Part shown: one piece after another, positions 60,190 to 64,000 of the stretch
Layout of the letters: the number at the start of each line of letters is the position of its first letter
Position numbering within the stretch: the stretch's first letter is position 1
Source of the DNA: Sipunculus nudus
Lineage: Eukaryota; Annelida; Sipuncula; Golfingiida; Sipunculidae
Assembly (NCBI GenBank): GCA_026874595.1
Contig: CM049320.1
Coordinates: 1,352,001-1,416,000, forward strand
Length of the DNA stretch: 64,000 bases
Direction: 5' to 3'
Notes under the pieces: generated by a model
Told to the model about the DNA's origin: nothing
Databases searched by the model: none
The model's input: the letters and a program-made list of their open reading frames with translations, nothing else
Position numbers and translations under genes: made by a program

Positions 60190-61140
60190 AAGCCGGTCAC
60201 AGGAGCACAAATATCCGAGGCATTTAGCGGTCCAAAGACAAGGAGTCAAGGACCTAGATGGAAAGAATCTGGCCGAGAGGCTGTACAGATGTACAGTGAA
60301 AGAAAAAATCTTCAGTCTTCACTGATGACCTTTTTTGTTACCTCATTCTTTGTGGGGATATCACAACAATTTAACTGGTGAACACAAAAGTTGAAGAACT
60401 AAAACTACAAACCAAAAGTGGAATGGTCAAAGGAGGAGGAATATTCCCTCTACATAGAACCCCACCTTATTCTAAGTCAGTCAGACGAAAGAACGTGAGG
60501 CCGATATAAGTGAGGAAGAAAAAGAAATGTAGAGGTATGTGATAGTTTACATAACCATAAACTCTATTTTTTTTTCACATTTTTTAGGAATTAGTTAATC
60601 AGTGATCGATATGCCTATTCTGCGGTTAATGTTTGGTTAACCGATCTTTTCAAATGAAAAGTACAAGCATAAATAAAATGAATATGATTATAATTAATAA
60701 TAAGAACTATATTAGGTCAGTTTCACAATTTCTGTCAAGCATGAAACTGTTGCAGATACTGTTATTTTTGTTTCTGTGCATTTTCCTTACATGCTACATG
60801 TCACATTATGTAAACATGCATTTAATCATTAAAATTACTTCCCAGACAATTGTTGTCAATTTGTTTTCCAGGCAATCTTTGTATGTCGAAGAAATTATGC
60901 AGAAAGGGAGGGAGAGGAAGTAGTCAACCATTCTTACGGGTACCGCGGATACACCAGCTAATACAATAGGCGAGGTTTATTGAAGATAACTGGTTGAGGT
61001 AACTGGTAGTAATTTAAGTTTGTGATACCCCATATAAATTTGACATTTTTCCAATTACTTCATGGATCACAATATGACATGACATGACATATTTACCAGC
61101 CGTGATACAGAGTGTGTGATACACACTATCCAAGGAGAGA
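60190..61140. other. Unannotated AT-rich DNA after the SWIM remnant
   Basis: The first 340 bp may still belong to the SWIM gene remnant. The ORF at 60633-60923 encodes a hydrophobic stretch (LLQILLFLFLCIFLTCYM) but has no other support. Confidence 0.4.
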
Positions 61141-63558
61141 CAAAAAACAAGTGACCCATGGTTCATGACGCTCAGCTGCCAAGCATGACTTGTGACATCA
61201 TGGACTGAGACTCACAATTCCAGTCAAATTTTGAAGAAATTTGTTGAAAATTTTCTATGACAACAGAAATATATATCACCTATGTCTGGTTAAAACACAG
61301 TGAATTGATGGTCTGAGGAAAATGCATGATTGTTAAGCTATCAGGAACTATTCCAACAGCTTGCTTCAAACCTGTCAGTCTCAAAAGGAACACCACAAAG
61401 GGCAAAATATAAGATCATAATATATAGCAAAAATCAAGGAAATACATGCAAGAATTATTGAGAAACAGGTGCTTCTGTATGAATTTTTATTCAATACAAG
61501 CCAACTATACTGCACTTTTATAAATAATGGTAATATTTATTCAGAAATATTTGACCCAATCCTTTACAAGATTACATAAATATACATCCAACTGCATTCA
61601 CTTTAACTGTTCTTGAGATAATATGATCAAAAGGAATTAAAAGATGGTTGCCTGGTGGCCATATTGGACTTCTGACAAGTCTGAAATCAAACAACAAACA
61701 TTCTCTAAATCGGACCAAACATTAAAGAAAATTACTGAAACTGCACTGAAGAAAGAATTTCTAAGGTGGCTAACTGGCAGACATAATGGATTTCTGACAA
61801 GTATGACATTTGATATCCCACATTCTCCAATAAGAGACCAAACTTGGGGCAAATTATCCAGTAATGAATGTCCAAAATAATTCAAAAGGCATGTCCAGGC
61901 CCTCATATCAGATTTATAGATATGCAATTGTAAAAAGTGTAAGTCCAATATTTTTTTATTATCACTCTGCTTTTCAATGGGGTCAGCAGGGTAGGTAAAC
62001 TGCCAAACCTGAAAGAAAAGAAATGCAGAAAGCATGACTAAGAGTCTTGAAATAAAACAAAAAGCCATCCTAAATCAAGGTACACATCCACATATTATGA
62101 GAACAAACACTTGCTTTTATATGTGGTGATATATATTAAAATATTCAGATATCTAGGAAACTAAGTTTATTGCTAGGATTCCATAAAATAAACTGCAAAA
62201 TGTTCCAATCATCTTATAAATCAGTAGCTAAACCTTAATACTGTACTCTCATAGTCTTAATGCCTGGCTGAAGCATTCTGACAACAGTGTTTTTGTTATG
62301 AAGTAACGAGGTACTGATCACTGAGCCTTATCACTTAATAGGCTGATACAAAAGGGAGTCATATGTCACCAGTGTCACTCACAATTACAGCCACACAGGG
62401 AGATGTACCAGCTGGAGTGGGATGGTTATATATACAAGAAAAAATAGAGATGGTCTATAAAATAAGTAATTATGAACATCCCTGACCTATGACCTTGGCC
62501 TTTTGCCCATATATCAACTGGATTCTTTCTAAATGATTGGTAACTACTAACCACTTAAATCTGGTGTAATTACTTGGCAACCAATGGGTGAATAACTGAC
62601 CTGCAACCTTTAACCTGCTGACCAGCTGACCCCAAAATCAATGTTATTTATTCAAGCAAAAAGACCCATAAATATGAAGTTTGAGTCAAACTGAGTGATG
62701 CATAGATGTGGCATATGTGAAAGACTGAAGGTTTGGGTTGAACAGTTACACTTGAAATATGCTCACAAGCATTTAGAACAATTAAATATTGTGACCTTGA
62801 CCTTTGACTTTTTGACCTCAACATCAATAGGCTTCTTCCCTTATTGGTAGGTAAGCCATATATGACAGATGGAAGGTACAGATTGAAAAGTTTGCCTGAA
62901 AATGACTCCACGCAAGAAGTGGGTGCTGTGAACTTGACCTTTGACCTCAAAATCAACAGGTCTTTTCCCCTGTTGGCAGAGAAGCGATATCAGTGCTGGA
63001 AGGTTTGGAATGAAAAGTCTAGCTTGAAATGTGTCAACAACCTTTTCAAAGAAGTGGATCCTGTGACCCTGACCTTTGACCGCGTGACCTCAAAATCTAT
63101 AGGATTCTTCTCCAACTTAGTAGGTGAGCTATATGTGAAAGATCAAAGAATTGGGATGAAAGGGTTGGCTTAAAATGCATCCACAGGCTTTTCAAAGAAG
63201 AGGCTCCTGTGACCTTGACCTTTGACCTTTGACCTAAAAAAAATTATGGTTCTTCCCCTGTTGGTAGGTGAGCTGTATGTGAAAGATGGAAGGTTTGGGA
63301 TGAAAATTTTGTCTCAAAGAGTTATTTCTGGGGGGTGCAAACACACCCCATAACTTCGAGAATATAGGTCGCAGTGACCTAATTTCAGGTTTGCAAGGAG
63401 ATCTTTTTATAACCTCTAAGACTGCATAGGGTTCATGGCCCTAGCCCCTACGGTTACGATTTGTGCCCTGCTAACGGACGGACGGTCGGACAGACGGAAG
63501 GACGACGGACAAAGACCCATCGCTATAGCCCAGCATGACTGAAAGTCAGCTGAGCTAA
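61141..63558 (+). repeat. Unsplit copy of the 2.4-kb repeat unit (empty target site)
   Basis: This copy is continuous over the point where the other is interrupted, giving the pre-insertion sequence with one TGAC at about 62279-62282. Its start (CGCTCAGCTG) and end (CAGCTGAGC) are inverted relative to each other, and its 3' part is the ~145-bp core array plus tetranucleotide runs. It is best read as a non-autonomous pearl/Helentron-like element, or else a segmental duplication. Confidence 0.8.
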
Positions 63559-63691
63559 AAACAAAAAAAAACAAAGAAACCAACCTAGTTATCATCTAAA
63601 CAATGAAAAAAAAAATCGACCTGTAGCAGGTAATTTTCGTTCTCCTACACCATGCAAGTTCCAGCAGCCTCCATCAAACCATCTACAAGAT

Positions 63692-63880
63692 TTGAATCAT
63701 CCGAATACTGCTAAATCTGAAACTTCCAATTTGATTTATCCCAATATTGCTCAATTTGAAACTTCCACTTTCATTTATCCAATTATTGCTAAATCTGAAA
63801 CTTCTTGTTTGAGTCATAAGCAGTTGAATGAAGAGGAGACGAATGTTGTTCCACTCCAGAAAAAAAAATCATCCTTCTAG
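63692..63880 (+). other. Small repeat-containing ORF, possible exon related to the 59.5-kb locus
   Basis: The 62-residue ORF holds about three 17-18-residue repeats of the form YPxIAxxETS followed by LSHKQLNEEE. The DNA resembles 59505-59585, which sits just before the SWIM transposase remnant. A more complete copy of that element may therefore start here and run off the window. No domain is recognised. Confidence 0.35.
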
Positions 63881-64000
63881 GTCACTAATACTTTGCTCTT
63901 AAAGAATTTCAAAATTAGTAGCGATTTTTATATTAAATTTGCAAACAAAGCAGTGTGTAAACACAGTGATTTAATCATTAATAAAGTTTTACAGAAGATA

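Noticed and set aside
28073-63558. Recent large segmental duplication of host sequence
   Set aside because: Only a 2.4-kb unit is shared, and its ends coincide with recurrent repeat termini, so two copies of one repeat element is the simpler reading.

Overview
The window looks like repeat-rich, AT-rich DNA from a mollusc, most likely a bivalve. This rests on GT-AG spliced genes, long (AT)n, (AC)n and (GA)n tracts, tRNA-derived SINEs, several retroelement clades, and dispersed repeats that pair a ~145-bp core with ACGG/ACAG tetranucleotide runs, as in bivalve 'pearl'/Helentron-associated elements. No conventional host gene is convincing. All recognisable coding DNA belongs to mobile elements or their remains.

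The centrepiece is 29221-40180: a complete DNA transposon of about 11 kb carrying a RAG1-like gene. It has 12-bp terminal inverted repeats (CACAGCGGTTAG) whose first seven bases differ by one from the V(D)J recombination heptamer CACAGTG. It is flanked by a 4-bp target duplication (TGAC). A paralogous copy of the target at 61141-63558 lacks the insertion and so shows the empty site. The gene (34659-39028, + strand) can be assembled by eye into ten exons encoding about 1048 residues, close to vertebrate RAG1 in length. It has a RAG1-type N-terminal zinc region, a C3HC4 RING finger and a DDE-like transposase core. It resembles the N-RAG-TP transposon reported from the sea slug Aplysia. One homopolymer frameshift lies at the start of exon 8. 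A nearly complete DIRS-type retrotransposon (29406-34095: gag-like ORF, RT/RNase H with one stop, tyrosine recombinase, split inverted repeats) sits inside it between the left end and the gene. A second, badly broken copy of the RAG1-like transposon's 3' part is scattered over 47645-56669.

Layout: 1-10.8 kb is AT-rich DNA with SINEs, pearl-like repeats and a precise 1-kb non-autonomous insertion at 9400-10418. At 10.86-13.1 kb (minus strand) lies a decayed multi-exon DDE transposase gene. From 14.7 to 28 kb there are more dispersed repeats, with minisatellites of 57 bp (19.6-20.2 kb) and 35 bp (22.5-23.0 kb). From 28.07 to 41.45 kb is a 2.4-kb repeat unit split by the RAG1-like transposon. 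From 41.4 to 52.6 kb there are further repeats, including a 3.3-kb element at about 47.70-51.01 kb built on a ~289-bp tandem array. Two non-LTR retrotransposon remnants lie at 52.88-53.65 kb (+) and 54.43-55.82 kb (-). From 56.6 to 64 kb there are (AT)n-rich DNA, a foldback MITE, a SWIM zinc-finger transposase remnant and the unsplit copy of the 2.4-kb unit.

The genes form no pathway. The relationships are nesting: DIRS inside the RAG1-like transposon, that transposon inside a pearl-like unit, and a pearl-like element inside the older RAG1-like copy. This gives a relative history of invasions. Family names come from motif recognition, not from database searches.
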